Assembly: GCF_964030845.1 (NCBI RefSeq)
Contig: NZ_OZ034983.1
Location: 248,001-312,000 of the forward strand
Source: Candidatus Fukatsuia endosymbiont of Tuberolachnus salignus
Lineage (GTDB): Bacteria; Pseudomonadota; Gammaproteobacteria; Enterobacterales; Enterobacteriaceae
Reading direction: 5' to 3'
Length of the DNA stretch: 64,000 nucleotides
The translations under genes and the position numbers were made by a program. Shown here in pieces: positions 63,724 to 64,000 of this stretch. The stretch's first letter is position 1, and every line of letters starts with the position of its first letter. The notes beneath the pieces were generated by a model, which searched no databases, was not told the DNA's origin, and saw only the letters and a list, made by a program, of their open reading frames with translations.

Positions 63724-63849
63724 ACCGTTTGCCAAAGCTTTCGGCTGTTTTGACTGAAAAATGTTCGGTTGCAGCTTTATATTCGGCCTGGTTGCAGTAT
63801 ACGCTACTGTGGGCCCCGATGAAATCCGTCGACTCAGGCCTCATTTAGT

Positions 63850-64000
63850 GGACGAGCTTTAAGCTCAGAAAATCATTCAGGTTTAGTGAATCTCGGTCCG
63901 ACCTATCTTTGTCATCTCTTCCAGCTGCCTGCGCAACCGTTCTTATGAACATTCCGGAGTGATGGATCCTAAAAACCATGATTTCTTTCCAGATTGGATA
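63850..64000 (-). pseudogene. Possible IS21-type transposase fragment at window edge
   Basis: On the minus strand from 64000 a frame reads IMVFRIHHSGMFIRTVAQAAGRD, similar to the N-terminal helix-turn-helix of IS21 IstA proteins. It loses the pattern afterwards and ends near 63850. The call is tentative because only a short piece is visible. Confidence 0.3.

Overview
The window looks like part of the chromosome of a host-restricted enterobacterial symbiont, of the kind found in sap-feeding insects (Regiella, Hamiltonella or Fukatsuia-like). This is inferred: core gene order and proteins are close to Escherichia/Yersinia, but whole genes are missing from conserved blocks (yifK, glpR, cspD, recO, ppiC), base composition is AT-leaning, and there are many IS remnants, small palindromic repeats and broken genes. 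The species is not proven by the sequence.

Layout. 1-7128: left part of a P4-type genomic island at the 3' end of tRNA-Pro. It has small phage-like genes, an AlpA regulator, and an integrase cut cleanly by an IS630-type element. 7129-7597: minus-strand tRNA operon argX-hisR-leuT-proM with a visible promoter and terminator. 7767-20863: a complete enterobacterial common antigen (ECA) operon on the minus strand, wecA-wzzE-wecB-wecC-rffG-rffH-wecD-wecE-wzxE-wecF-wzyE-wecG. 21386-25860: rho, trxA, rhlB and a C-terminally truncated gppA. 25861-28065: degraded accessory DNA with a 99-bp MITE, an orphan low-GC gene and an IS110 remnant. 28066-31131: glnHPQ and dps. 31389-37344: rnr, ilvC (one-base poly-A frameshift) and rep. 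37395-41239: ftsX-ftsE-ftsY facing rsmD and a yhhL-like gene.

41721-49724: the most unusual locus. It is an 8-kb AT-rich reading frame of about 2,665 sense codons, homologous to the large clostridial toxins (TcdA/TcdB type). It is split by two in-frame stop codons with no frameshift. Most key residues of its glycosyltransferase and autoprotease domains appear to be replaced, and a TATT repeat tract lies upstream.

49725-52312: glpD and glpG. 52749-55284: an IS630 element carrying a nested, apparently intact IS4-family element and a MITE; a damaged second copy of the same nested unit lies at 1503-3408. 55874-63297: pdxJ-acpS, tadA, clpSA and macAB. 63567-64000: IS remnants.

Two dispersed palindromic repeat families (called R1 and R2 here) fill most larger intergenic gaps. 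Together the core genes show retained envelope polysaccharide synthesis, RNA turnover, glutamine uptake, cell division, proteolysis and PLP synthesis in a genome still being reshaped by mobile DNA.
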